Counted from the stretch's first letter, positions 1 through 6,341 are shown. The stretch: 9,130 nt of DNA from Nitrososphaerales archaeon TH526 (GCA_014523665.1 JAATVR010000832.1:1-9130), one strand, 5' to 3'. Translations and numbers: made by a program. The notes: generated from the letters alone by a model not told the origin.

Positions 1-453
1 CAATACTTGAACAGATATTGCAATACTTGTTGCTGTAAGTGCTGTGGCTACTAGCATAGATTCCAGTGCCTCCAATCCGAATAATGTTAATACTGCGAAT
101 CCCACAAAAAACGGAATAATAACTCCAATTGATCCTACCGTGAAAGAAGCAGCTCCTCCTCTAAGGAACTCTCTAGGAGTGATTTCAAGTCCTGCTACAA
201 ATAATATGACAATGGCAGATATCTCTCCAATGGTACGAACAGTATCGTCTAGTTCTACTAGCGGTTCATTGTTAAAGAAAAGTAACCCTCCAATGGCAAA
301 AGGACCAACTATTATTCCGGCCAGGAGTTCACCTAGTACCACCGGTAGTTTAAGTCTGTGAAATAATTCTGCAAATAGTTTTGCAGCAAATAATAGTATA
401 GCAAGTGAGATTATGACATGAACAAAATGAATGCTATTTTCTTCTAGTGTCAT
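1..453 (-). CDS. Kef/CPA2-type cation:proton antiporter, N-terminal part (partial)
   Basis: Reading the minus strand from ATG at 453 gives 151 uninterrupted codons to the left edge, so the gene is cut by the window. The product is an integral membrane exchanger that would swap Na+ or K+ for protons across the cytoplasmic membrane. Visible signs are several hydrophobic helices; the family motif LGELLAGIIVGPFAIGG around residues 40-56; LFVAGLEITPREFLRGG around residues 85-105; and a TALTATSIAIS stretch near residue 140, matching the unwound-helix region of CPA2 exchangers. The start is fixed by an in-frame stop at 481-483, with no other ATG between, and by a TTTAAA box about 29 nt upstream that suits a leaderless archaeal mRNA. 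Whether a C-terminal TrkA-N/RCK regulatory domain follows cannot be seen. Family assignment is confident; ion specificity is unknown. Confidence 0.88.
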   Translation of the reverse strand, partial: MTLEENSIHFVHVIISLAILLFAAKLFAELFHRLKLPVVLGELLAGIIVGPFAIGGLLFFNNEPLVELDDTVRTIGEISAIVILFVAGLEITPREFLRGGAASFTVGSIGVIIPFFVGFAVLTLFGLEALESMLVATALTATSIAISVQVL

Positions 454-479
454 GTCATGTTCAGCGACAACAATATACC

Positions 480-485
480 TTTAAA
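480..485 (-). promoter_or_regulatory. Candidate TATA box for the antiporter gene
   Basis: TTTAAA centred about 29-30 nt upstream of the antiporter ATG at 453. This fits the archaeal TATA box position (around -26 to -30) for a leaderless transcript starting at or next to the start codon. It is an inference from spacing and composition only, in AT-rich DNA where such hexamers are common. Confidence 0.35.
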
Positions 486-659
486 TCTTATACCAATCTA
501 GTGCAGAGAGGTTATTAACAGGAATGAGCAAGAGCCCTGCTTTTTTAAGCATGATATGTGATATAAATTTTCCTTTACATAATAAGAATGCTAGTTTGGG
601 TGTTAGATCCCTAGAGGTTACCTTGCAGCATTTTACGTTGTCGAATTGATAACAAACTA

Positions 660-965
660 TTATTCCCTCAACCATTGAGCACAAAGATCCCTGCCTATCT
701 GGGTTAGCCTCACTCTAAGGGTCGATTTATTACATTCAATTAGTCCCCTTTCATCCTTTAATATATAATCAGCTAAATATAAAATGTTCCTCTTATCAGA
801 ATAGGCTTTTAACTCATTTGATAATTGTTCCAAGTCTTGCCATTGTGCAGGTGTACCAACTGCCCTATCCCCCTTATCAAGTGTACATAGATTATGGAGT
901 ACATGATTCATAATTATCTCAAAGTTTCCTGAACTATAAAGAGGGCCTTCATTATTGGAACTCAT
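660..965 (-). CDS. Small winged-helix-like hypothetical protein (101 aa)
   Basis: Intact ORF from ATG at 965. No family can be named with certainty. The C-terminal half (about residues 60-98) reads YLADYILKDERGLIECN followed by RVRLTQIGRDLCAQW, which resembles helix, wing and last strand of a small winged helix-turn-helix domain: the pattern 'L-x-D-E-R-G-L-I' then 'R-L-T-x-x-G-R-x-L' is common in short archaeal DNA-binding regulators. The N-terminal half (residues 14-55) is predicted helical with no membrane segment or signal peptide. It lies on the same strand as the antiporter, about 200 nt upstream of that gene, and downstream of the surface-protein ORFs. A DNA-binding role is an inference; it could instead be a non-DNA-binding winged-helix adaptor. 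Confidence 0.55.
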   Translation of the reverse strand: MSSNNEGPLYSSGNFEIIMNHVLHNLCTLDKGDRAVGTPAQWQDLEQLSNELKAYSDKRNILYLADYILKDERGLIECNKSTLRVRLTQIGRDLCAQWLRE

Positions 966-1014
966 ATGAAATGTATCATTAGCTTTAATTGAAGGATTTT
1001 AATATTCTTTGCCT

Positions 1015-1569
1015 TCATTTTCCTCCACCAAACATGTTCGAAATCGCTTGACCTAATTGCTCAAATGGATTTTGCTGTTCTTGTTGGGGTTCTGTTGTAC
1101 TATTGTTGGACGTTGTTGTTGTTGGTTGTTCTAGTGCTGGTGGTACGCTTGCCGTTTGGTTTCCCTGTTGAGGCTGCTCTGCCAATTGACTATTGTTGGA
1201 GGTTGTTGTTGTTGGTGGTTGTTGTGATACAGGTGGTACGCTTGCCGTTTGATTCGGACCATTTATTTGCCCCGATATAACTACAGTTCCCCGTGCTATA
1301 CCGTTTCTTGTATTATCAACAGGAGGAGCCTCCGATTTCTGATCACTTGGAGTTTGTTGGATGCCTTTGATGGTTAAAACCAATTGATAAGTTCCTGCAG
1401 CAGGAAACTTGATGTTTTGTGTATCTTGAGAATCCTTTGCAGTCAATCCCTTCTTTTCAAAGATTTGTTTACCATTACCATCAAGTACTGAGATATCGTA
1501 CATTACATTTGCATTTGGGTCCCCTCCTGAGAATGCGTCAGTAAAATTGAATTTGGCTGAAGTATTCAT
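1015..1569 (-). CDS. Surface-type beta-sandwich protein, C-terminal segment with low-complexity tail
   Basis: ORF of 184 aa. Residues 5-70 (AKFNFTDAFSGG, NVMYDISVLDGNG, GLTAKDSQD, FPAAGTYQLVLTIKGIQ) look like the Ig-like beta-sandwich found near the C-terminus of thaumarchaeal exported proteins, some of which end in a PEFG-CTERM anchor. No anchor or membrane helix is seen here: residues 105-170 are a Thr/Asn/Gln/Pro-rich linker with an internal duplication (NQTASVPP...TTTTSNNS twice), and the end is FEQLGQAISNMFGGGK. There is no signal peptide. The ATG overlaps the stop of the upstream ORF (ATGA, 1566-1569), so either the two are translationally coupled or, more likely, they are one gene split by a frameshift in the glycine/serine-rich linker, because the upstream ORF ends in a strand (GIMEFALTTTPP) that would pair with this domain. 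Confidence 0.6.
   Translation of the reverse strand: MNTSAKFNFTDAFSGGDPNANVMYDISVLDGNGKQIFEKKGLTAKDSQDTQNIKFPAAGTYQLVLTIKGIQQTPSDQKSEAPPVDNTRNGIARGTVVISGQINGPNQTASVPPVSQQPPTTTTSNNSQLAEQPQQGNQTASVPPALEQPTTTTSNNSTTEPQQEQQNPFEQLGQAISNMFGGGK
1099..1254. repeat. Imperfect ~90-bp intragenic tandem duplication
   Basis: Two copies of about 90 bp sit side by side in the linker-coding part of the surface-protein ORF. ACTATTGTTGGA occurs at 1099-1110 and 1189-1200, and the 20-mer beginning GGTGGTACGCTTGCC occurs at 1139-1158 and 1232-1251. The duplicated protein unit reads NQTASVPP...TTTTSNNS. The offset differs slightly between the two ends (90 and 93 bp), showing small indels since duplication. Repeats of this kind change copy number by slippage and give variable-length linkers in cell-surface proteins. 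Confidence 0.8.
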
Positions 1570-2169
1570 TGCCCCTCAGAGGACGAACCACCGACAGTAC
1601 CACCACCCTCTACAGCAGCCGGGGTCTCTGGTGGCGTGGTTGTAAGTGCAAATTCCATTATTCCGCTCGCATTCTTATTATTATTGGAGACACCTCCTCT
1701 TGATTCGAGTGACACTGGGAGAGGAGAGGCAGTTGAATTACTCATACTTCCTGTGGTAGTTGCCGAGCCCTTTTGTTGTTGCCATTCATTGGCAATTTTG
1801 ATGACATCGTTCTTGTTAATTAAATAGTGCAAAATTACAGCATCTGGAGATGTAAATGGATCAATCGCAAGAGTTCTACCAGAGATCGGCTGTCCATTAA
1901 CTGTTGCGTTAAATATACTACTACCAAAAAGAGCCTTTGGCAACTTGATCTCTTCATGAACAAATATCGGATTCTTCTCTAGTCTCTGAACATCATAGTA
2001 GAATGGCATAGACCAAGAGAATTTACCAGTAGTCGAATTGAAGTTAAAATCATCTATCCTATTGTAGTAAGGTATAAGAGTTGTATAAATATTTTGATAT
2101 CGTATTTCATTTGGTAGTACAATATCTCAACGTCGTTTCCTCAATCTTAGTAGTGATAATAGGTATAGA
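1566..2169 (-). pseudogene. Surface-type protein, N-terminally truncated and frameshifted
   Basis: An ATG at 2009 gives a 147-aa ORF ending at 1566, but protein-like sequence continues in frame upstream to a TGA at 2127-2129, reading DIVLPNEIRYQNIYTTLIPY then DFNFNSTTGKFSWSMPFYYD. Beyond it the next frame carries PIITTKIEETTLRY (2163-2122), which joins naturally to DIVLP, so there is probably a one- or two-base indel near 2122-2127. The coherent reading ends at a stop at 2170-2172, a few bases from the 2180-2244 hairpin/tandem repeat, and no signal peptide or good start is found. Conserved-looking blocks are FVHEEIKLPKALFGSS, FNATVNGQPISGRTLAIDP and VILHYLINKND, a pattern seen in thaumarchaeal exported proteins of unknown function. 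The frame that is left near 2125 is the one resumed at 1569, consistent with two compensating lesions in one ancestral gene covering 1015-2169 or longer. Confidence 0.6.
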
Positions 2170-2179
2170 TTAGAACAAT

Positions 2180-2216
2180 TACTACTGTCACTAGTACCCC
2201 GCTAGTGACAGTAGTA
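2180..2216. repeat. 15-bp perfect inverted repeat (hairpin), 7-nt loop
   Basis: TACTACTGTCACTAG at 2180-2194 is the exact reverse complement of CTAGTGACAGTAGTA at 2202-2216, with the loop TACCCCG between. The right arm occurs again at 2222-2236 in the tandem repeat. The stem is too perfect to be chance in a few hundred bases. It lies between the broken 5' ends of two diverging pseudogenes. It could be an element end, a recombination scar or a structured RNA; no poly-T follows that would make it a clear terminator. Confidence 0.85.
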
Positions 2217-2244
2217 CCCCGCTAGTGACAGTAGTACCCCGCTA
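2192..2244. repeat. 20-bp tandem repeat, about 2.6 copies
   Basis: The 20-bp unit TAGTACCCCGCTAGTGACAG repeats without a mismatch at 2192-2211 and 2212-2231 and partially at 2232-2244 (TAGTACCCCGCTA). Periodicity ends at 2245, where A replaces G. The unit contains one arm of the adjoining inverted repeat, so alternative hairpins with either right-hand arm are possible. The run of CCCC in each unit stands out against the AT-rich surroundings. Confidence 0.88.
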
Positions 2245-2297
2245 AAAAATAGAACCGCAAAAACAAATAAATTAACAGGATTTCGAGGATCTAACCC

Positions 2298-3051
2298 GGT
2301 AAGGGCTTCTCTGTAGTATTTTGTCTTGCACTTTTTATAGTAATATATGCGAATGGAAATAATTTTTTTAATAATTCTTTTGCTCTCAACCAAGAACTAA
2401 TTTTTACACCAGGATAAACCATACAATGAAATATTTGCTGAATGGACACGAGATTGGTGGAACTGGCATCTGTCGATTCAAGATATAAAAGGTGGCGAGA
2501 ATAATGCAAGTCTTTTTCATCCAAGGGAGAACTATTCGCCTGAAAAATGCTCATTAAACCAGAATAATGGTCCGGTTTGGTTTCTAGCAGATGGTAAAGA
2601 TACTGATAATAATTCTCAACCCGAAATCAGGGAATGTACTGTTCCAAAAGGAAAAGCTCTTCTTGTGCAAATCGTCGGTAGCGGATGCGGAATGAATGAA
2701 GGGTACAAAAATGATCAAGAGTTATTGGATTGTGCTGTGTGGGTACTTCCAACGGCTTAGCTATCTGCAAGCGTTGATGGGGTTGAGGTAATAAATACAA
2801 ATAATCCGGGTGATAGAGAAGGTCTGTATGTAAAGCCGTTTAAGACTACGTTATCATATCCAGAAAAAAACCTTTATGATCTTGAGCCCGGAACATTTCC
2901 CGTCATGATTGCAGGGCATTTTTTATTTGTCCGTCCGTTGCCTGAAGGAACGCATGAACTTCAGTTCAAGGAAACTGTTATTGAGTTTGTGGACGGCGTT
3001 CCAGGCGACAAGAGATTATCCAATGTCAAATACATTATCACAGTGAAATAA
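2298..3051 (+). pseudogene. Secreted W-rich hypothetical protein, decayed (frameshift plus in-frame TAG)
   Basis: Joined across frames this encodes a roughly 250-aa exported protein. 2298-2405 reads a signal-peptide-like stretch, GFSVVFCLALFIVIYANG then NNSFALNQEL, preceded by a TAA at 2292-2294 with no ATG, GTG or TTG start. From 2401 the next frame takes over (HQDKPYNEIFAEWTRDWWNW), and removing one T from the T5 run at 2401-2405 makes the two continuous. The frame then runs to TAA at 3049-3051 but contains TAG at 2758-2760, between CAVWVLPTA and LSASVDGVEV. Blocks such as EWTRDWWNWHLS, GPVWFLADG, RECTVPKGKALLVQIV and GHFLFVRPLPEGTHELQF match a family of unknown function, common in thaumarchaea and bacteria, with a 'Y-x-E-W-x-x-x-W-W-x-W' signature. 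Three separate defects indicate a dead gene. Minus-strand ORFs over it are shadows. Confidence 0.8.
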
Positions 3052-3075
3052 AACTAGTAAAGGGACGCAGCTAAC

Positions 3076-3174
3076 TTAAGAGCATGAATGTGGTTCAGTT
3101 ACTGATATAACTTTCTGAACTTCGGATGAAATACCTCTTGAATCAGTCGCAGTTAAAGAGATAATATTGTTTAC
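3076..3174 (-). pseudogene. Remnant of an Ig/PKD-like repeat protein (C-terminal fragment)
   Basis: On the minus strand 32 codons without a start read VNNIISLTATDSRGISSEV then QKVISVTEPHSCS and stop with TAA (3076-3078). 'N-x-I-x-L-T-A-T-D-S-x-G' followed by a V-x-V-x-V strand is the usual end of a PKD/HYR/bacterial Ig-like repeat in surface proteins. A TGA immediately upstream (3175-3177) and no start make it a fragment rather than a gene. In the next frame upstream, EITVYSVL may be a continuation after a frameshift. The match rests on one short motif. Confidence 0.4.
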
Positions 3175-3235
3175 TCAAAACACTGTAAACGGTAATTTCT
3201 AGGCTGCCTCTGAACTTGAATGAATTTGTCTGAAA

Positions 3236-3256
3236 GTTGCTTACATGTGAAGCAAC
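3236..3256. repeat. Small hairpin, 7-bp stem
   Basis: GTTGCTT (3236-3242) pairs with AAGCAAC (3250-3256) around the loop ACATGTG. It is about 200 nt upstream of the haloperoxidase start. No function can be assigned; a stem of this length may arise by chance. Confidence 0.4.
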
Positions 3257-3423
3257 ATAATAACAATATTTCCATGTCGTATGATTATAATTTAGAAATC
3301 ATCTATTTATGCGATTTCGGTACAGTTTTGCCTATCTACCGAATATCTATCTTTGTAACGGAATTTGGTATTTATAGTTCTTAATAAAGACATTATTATT
3401 ATTAAGTCTCCTAGAAGGGAAAA

Positions 3424-3433
3424 CTTTTTATCT
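3424..3433 (+). promoter_or_regulatory. Candidate TATA box for the haloperoxidase gene
   Basis: CTTTTTATCT, followed by TATATTG, is centred about 27 nt before the ATG at 3455, the expected spacing for an archaeal TATA box driving a leaderless transcript. There is no Shine-Dalgarno sequence before that ATG, which fits. This supports choosing 3455 over the upstream TTG at 3365. It is inferred from position and composition only. Confidence 0.4.
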
Positions 3434-3454
3434 TATATTGTGGATAAACTACGC

Positions 3455-5113
3455 ATGGGACGCCATGACGATGCGTATGAGACACGTGTTAAAGCTGCAA
3501 AAATAGCAAGAGATCGAGGTTTCGAAAATAATCATCAAGATAATGGTGAGGAGAATGAATACAAAGATAAAGATGGACACAGAAATTTTATCGCAAATTT
3601 TACAAAGGGATTTACGCATCATCCGAAAGATAATCGAGATGCAGGCGAGGTAATAAACGCAGATTACAGAAAGCTCGTTGATGCGATGGAATCTGGAGAT
3701 CCAGATGACTTTGAAGATCTTACACTCGGATTAGGTAGACAACTTACGAGTCCACAAGCCGGACTTATGTTTGATCTAGAAGGACCTGATTCTCAAGACA
3801 TTGGTATAAGAAAAGCCCCCAGAATTAATAGTGCGGAAGCAGCAGGGGAAATAGCAGAGTTGTATTGGATGGCTTTATGCAGAGATGTACCATTTGGACA
3901 ATTTGGTGCAGATACTACTATTGGCGATGCAGTTACTGATTTATCCGCGAATTATAGTGACTTTCCTCATCCCTTTCCAAATGTAACCGGAAGTTCGGCA
4001 GTACCTATAAGTAGAGATACGATCTTCAGAGGAGTAACTGATGGTGATCGGATCGGTCCATACATATCCCAATTTCTATATCAACCGATTCCATGGGGAT
4101 CACAGACATTAGAACAAAAACAACGTATAATGAAGAGAGACTATTTGACAGATTATGACTCATGGCTTGAAGCGCAAGACGGTAAGAAAATTGATGTTCA
4201 TGACGATTTGGAACTACCTAAGACAAATGTTCGACATATCCTTACTCCCAGAGATTTGGCATATTACGTACATGTTGATGCATTGTATCAAGCGTATCTA
4301 GGTGCTTGCCTTATCTTACTGAACACTGAAGACGATATGGTCCCCCCCCAAAAAGTATATCATTTTGATCCGCTTTTACCATATCAGAACTCATCAAAGC
4401 AAATGGGCTTTGCAGTATTTGGAGGGCCCCAAATCCTTTCACTAGTAACAGAGGTAGCCACTCGGGCGTTGAAAGCAGTATGGTTTCAGAAATGGGGCGT
4501 GCATAGACGACTCAGGCCAGAAGCGTTCGGCGGTCTTATTCATAGGCAGCTACATTCCACCTCGCCAAGTCCAACACCTGGCCTTACAAAACCTGATCCT
4601 TCCTATGAAACGAAGATCCATGGTGATATACTTGGCAAAACTGGTTCAAATCAAATCTTGGAAAAAATTAGATCTACATATGGCTCATACCTTCTGCCAC
4701 AAGCTTTTCCAGAAGGGTCACCAACTCATCCTTCGTATGGTGCAGGACATGCAACTGTAGCAGGAGCATGTGTAACCATACTAAAAGCATGGTTTAATGA
4801 AGATGACATTATCTTTAAGCCTAAAAGACCCAATACTGCTGGAACTGATATAGAGGAACCACCCGCTGGTTCCCTCTCATTAAAGGTAGGTGATGAATTG
4901 AACAAATTAGCGGCCAACATTGCAATAGGAAGAAATTGGGCCGGTGTTCATTATCGTTCCGACTATACAGAGTCGATAAAACTGGGCGAACAAATAGCAT
5001 TAGGTGTATTACAGGAACAAGCTACTTGCTATCACAAGAAAGATCCTTTCGCATGTAGATTAACTAGATTTGATGGACAACCAATCAAAATTGAGGGGAC
5101 AAAGATCACATAG
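3455..5113 (+). CDS. Vanadium-dependent haloperoxidase-like protein (PAP2 superfamily)
   Basis: 552 aa from ATG at 3455; a longer reading from TTG at 3365 would add 30 unlikely residues. Enzymes of this family bind vanadate and use H2O2 to oxidise bromide, chloride or iodide to a hypohalous species. All three vanadate-site blocks are present with spacing like algal bromoperoxidases: K346 and R354 in KWGVHRRLRPEA; HPSYGAGHATVAGA with H425, G431 and H432; and R493, H499 and D503 in GRNWAGVHYRSD. The serine of the usual PSGH motif is Ala430 here. The N-terminal part (residues 42-145) carries family blocks NFTKGFTHHP, QAGLMFDLEGPDSQ and AELYWMALCRDVPFGQF. No signal peptide is visible, so it is probably cytoplasmic or released otherwise. 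It may belong with the downstream hydrolase genes, 226 nt away. The related non-specific acid phosphatase activity cannot be excluded, but the length and N-terminal blocks point to haloperoxidase. Confidence 0.88.
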   Translation: MGRHDDAYETRVKAAKIARDRGFENNHQDNGEENEYKDKDGHRNFIANFTKGFTHHPKDNRDAGEVINADYRKLVDAMESGDPDDFEDLTLGLGRQLTSPQAGLMFDLEGPDSQDIGIRKAPRINSAEAAGEIAELYWMALCRDVPFGQFGADTTIGDAVTDLSANYSDFPHPFPNVTGSSAVPISRDTIFRGVTDGDRIGPYISQFLYQPIPWGSQTLEQKQRIMKRDYLTDYDSWLEAQDGKKIDVHDDLELPKTNVRHILTPRDLAYYVHVDALYQAYLGACLILLNTEDDMVPPQKVYHFDPLLPYQNSSKQMGFAVFGGPQILSLVTEVATRALKAVWFQKWGVHRRLRPEAFGGLIHRQLHSTSPSPTPGLTKPDPSYETKIHGDILGKTGSNQILEKIRSTYGSYLLPQAFPEGSPTHPSYGAGHATVAGACVTILKAWFNEDDIIFKPKRPNTAGTDIEEPPAGSLSLKVGDELNKLAANIAIGRNWAGVHYRSDYTESIKLGEQIALGVLQEQATCYHKKDPFACRLTRFDGQPIKIEGTKIT

Positions 5114-5160
5114 ATCTGATCATCATTCAGATTTTTATGAAATGGACATGATGTTGAATG

Positions 5161-5196
5161 AAGGTATGTTGAAAGGTATGTTGAAAGGTATGTCAA
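5161..5196. repeat. 12-bp tandem repeat, 3 copies
   Basis: AAGGTATGTTGA at 5161-5172 and 5173-5184, then the variant AAGGTATGTCAA at 5185-5196. The first two copies are identical; the third differs at two positions. It lies in the spacer between the haloperoxidase and hydrolase genes. It may be a slippage product or a multi-site operator; nothing in the sequence decides between these. Confidence 0.85.
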
Positions 5197-5329
5197 ATTC
5201 ATCGTCGAAGTTAAACGTAGATAAAGTCGGATAAAACAGTGGCTGAATGAAAATGGAAGAAATGGGTAGAGATAAACTGAATGAATAATGAAGATGCCTT
5301 TTCAGATTGTAACCCCACTAGATCAGATT

Positions 5330-5335
5330 GGAGAT
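5330..5335 (+). promoter_or_regulatory. Ribosome binding site deciding the hydrolase start
   Basis: GGAGAT (5330-5335) sits 4 nt before ATG at 5340 and is complementary to the 3' end of archaeal 16S rRNA. A longer reading from TTG at 5328 would start upstream of and over this motif and is less likely. Confidence 0.5.
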
Positions 5336-5339
5336 AGAT

Positions 5340-6341
5340 ATGGGTGAGAATAACAATGAAGTTCCAATAAAAGGATTAGATCTAAAAGATAATCCGCAGC
5401 TTTTATCTCATCCGATTATCAAGGAACCGGTATATAGTTGCGCTATATCAATTACTCTGCTGGCATTTGAACCCCATGCTGAAATAGACATAGAGACTGA
5501 CGGAGTAGTCCAAAATCCAGTACAGGTTGGATTTCCAATGCCAAACGGTGAGTCAATTCCTCTTCCCAACGCTCTGTCTACAGGACAACAAATTCGTGCT
5601 AGACAACGCAATAGCCTGGCACAAAGTATCTGGTCCAACCACGTTGTTGTTCGTGCTCATACTGAAGACTATCCTGCCGGGCCTCCTAGGCCGCAAATCA
5701 ATCCCTCCCCTGTATTTCAGTGTGGCTCTAGGACTGGTGTGTCTAATTTACTAGATGGGGGTACAGTGTGGATAACAGCTGATGGCACAGAGGTCGGAAG
5801 GGTTAAGGGTTGTAAGGAGCATCAAGGAGTAAATATTGATCCGGATTACGGACTCAATCAGCGGGTTAGGGCATGGTTTGAGATGTGCAACGATCCTAGT
5901 CCACCTTCGATTGAACATATCACCCAGGTACCACCATCTCCATTGCCCACTCCTGGTATAGATCCAACATATGATGGCGGGGAGCAGATTAGAATCACTA
6001 ATGTGGTTAATGGTGCACGCGTTACTGTTTATCAAAATAGCATTAATCAAGGAACATGGAGGTGTTGGGGAAATGCGCTGTTAGTTGGTATTGGTTCGCC
6101 TCTTAGCGCCGGAGAAACGATTGAAGCTAGCCAAATGATGTGCCCGGGCAGTCCTGATAGTCCTAAAGGATCCACCATAGTTGAACCATGTTCAAAATTA
6201 CCAGCTCCGAGGGTGGGTCCGGTACAATCAGGCGATGACCGCATTACGCTTGTCGAGTTTGTACCTGATGCCATTATCAAAGTGTATATTAATTTAGTAA
6301 AACATGGTGAAGGAGCAGGACCAAATTGTTTTACTCGATAA
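5340..6341 (+). CDS. N-terminal beta-repeat part of a frameshifted alpha/beta hydrolase
   Basis: 333 aa from ATG at 5340. It has no signal peptide and consists of tandem beta-sandwich-like repeats of about 75-85 residues: residues 30-112, 124-185 (GGTVWITADGTEVGRVKGC), 212-282 (IRITNVVNGARVTVYQNS, then GSPLSAGETIEASQMMC) and 300-333, where the last repeat is cut short. Each unit has the pattern 'x-V-x-x-G-A-x-V-x-V-Y-x-N-x' followed by 'G-P/S-L-x-x-G-x-x-I-x-A-x-Q-x-x-C'. The missing half of the final repeat (LLDKQIEHGDVIHVQQLVGKC) is found in the next frame at 6331 onward, so this ORF and the following one are one gene split by a single extra T in the TTTT run at 6329-6332. Repaired, 5340-7956 encodes 871 aa. 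The repeats probably bind a polymer, ligand or partner; that is inference. Confidence 0.72.
   Translation: MGENNNEVPIKGLDLKDNPQLLSHPIIKEPVYSCAISITLLAFEPHAEIDIETDGVVQNPVQVGFPMPNGESIPLPNALSTGQQIRARQRNSLAQSIWSNHVVVRAHTEDYPAGPPRPQINPSPVFQCGSRTGVSNLLDGGTVWITADGTEVGRVKGCKEHQGVNIDPDYGLNQRVRAWFEMCNDPSPPSIEHITQVPPSPLPTPGIDPTYDGGEQIRITNVVNGARVTVYQNSINQGTWRCWGNALLVGIGSPLSAGETIEASQMMCPGSPDSPKGSTIVEPCSKLPAPRVGPVQSGDDRITLVEFVPDAIIKVYINLVKHGEGAGPNCFTR

Larger units (their letters stand above)
3052..3454. other. Intergenic region without an intact gene
   Basis: About 400 bp between the decayed secreted-protein gene and the haloperoxidase start. It holds a short Ig/PKD-like coding remnant on the minus strand (3076-3174), a small hairpin (3236-3256) and an AT-rich stretch ending in a candidate TATA box at 3424-3433. 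An ORF extension of the haloperoxidase to a TTG at 3365 is possible but unlikely. Nothing else is recognisable. Confidence 0.7.
5114..5339 (+). other. Spacer between haloperoxidase and hydrolase genes
   Basis: 226 bp with no supportable gene. It contains a T5 run at about 5131-5135, just after the haloperoxidase stop, which could be a weak archaeal termination signal, then a 12-bp tandem repeat (5161-5196) and purine-rich sequence leading to the ribosome binding site at 5330-5335. No convincing TATA box is visible, so it is not clear whether the hydrolase has its own promoter or shares the haloperoxidase transcript. Confidence 0.5.

Noticed and set aside
44..361. Plus-strand 105-aa ORF
   Set aside because: Antisense shadow of the antiporter, which has clear family motifs and helices on the minus strand.
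481..684. 67-aa minus-strand ORF between the winged-helix gene and the antiporter
   Set aside because: It overlaps the end of the 101-aa gene, its composition is not protein-like, and it covers the probable antiporter promoter; nothing recognisable in it.
2192..2244. CRISPR array
   Set aside because: The 20-bp units are directly adjacent with no spacers and no cas genes are present.
2202..2554. Minus-strand ORFs of 63 and 87 aa
   Set aside because: They run antisense to the decayed secreted-protein gene, whose plus-strand frame contains recognisable family blocks; one also crosses the tandem repeat.
2758..2760. TAG read through as pyrrolysine or by suppression
   Set aside because: The gene also has a frameshift and no start codon, and I know of no pyrrolysine system in this archaeal group; simple decay explains all three.
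3365..3454. Haloperoxidase start at TTG 3365
   Set aside because: The 30 extra residues are unlike the family, include no signal peptide pattern, and the TATA-like box at 3424-3433 places the transcript start near ATG 3455.
5408..6280. Minus-strand ORFs of 76-99 aa and a 75-aa plus-strand ORF opposite or within the beta-repeat gene
   Set aside because: Shadows of the 5340-6341 reading frame, which shows repeated protein motifs.
6304..6341. Programmed ribosomal frameshift between the two hydrolase ORFs
   Set aside because: No clear slippery heptamer with a downstream stem was seen, and a single extra T in TTTT is a simpler explanation; kept only as a remote possibility.
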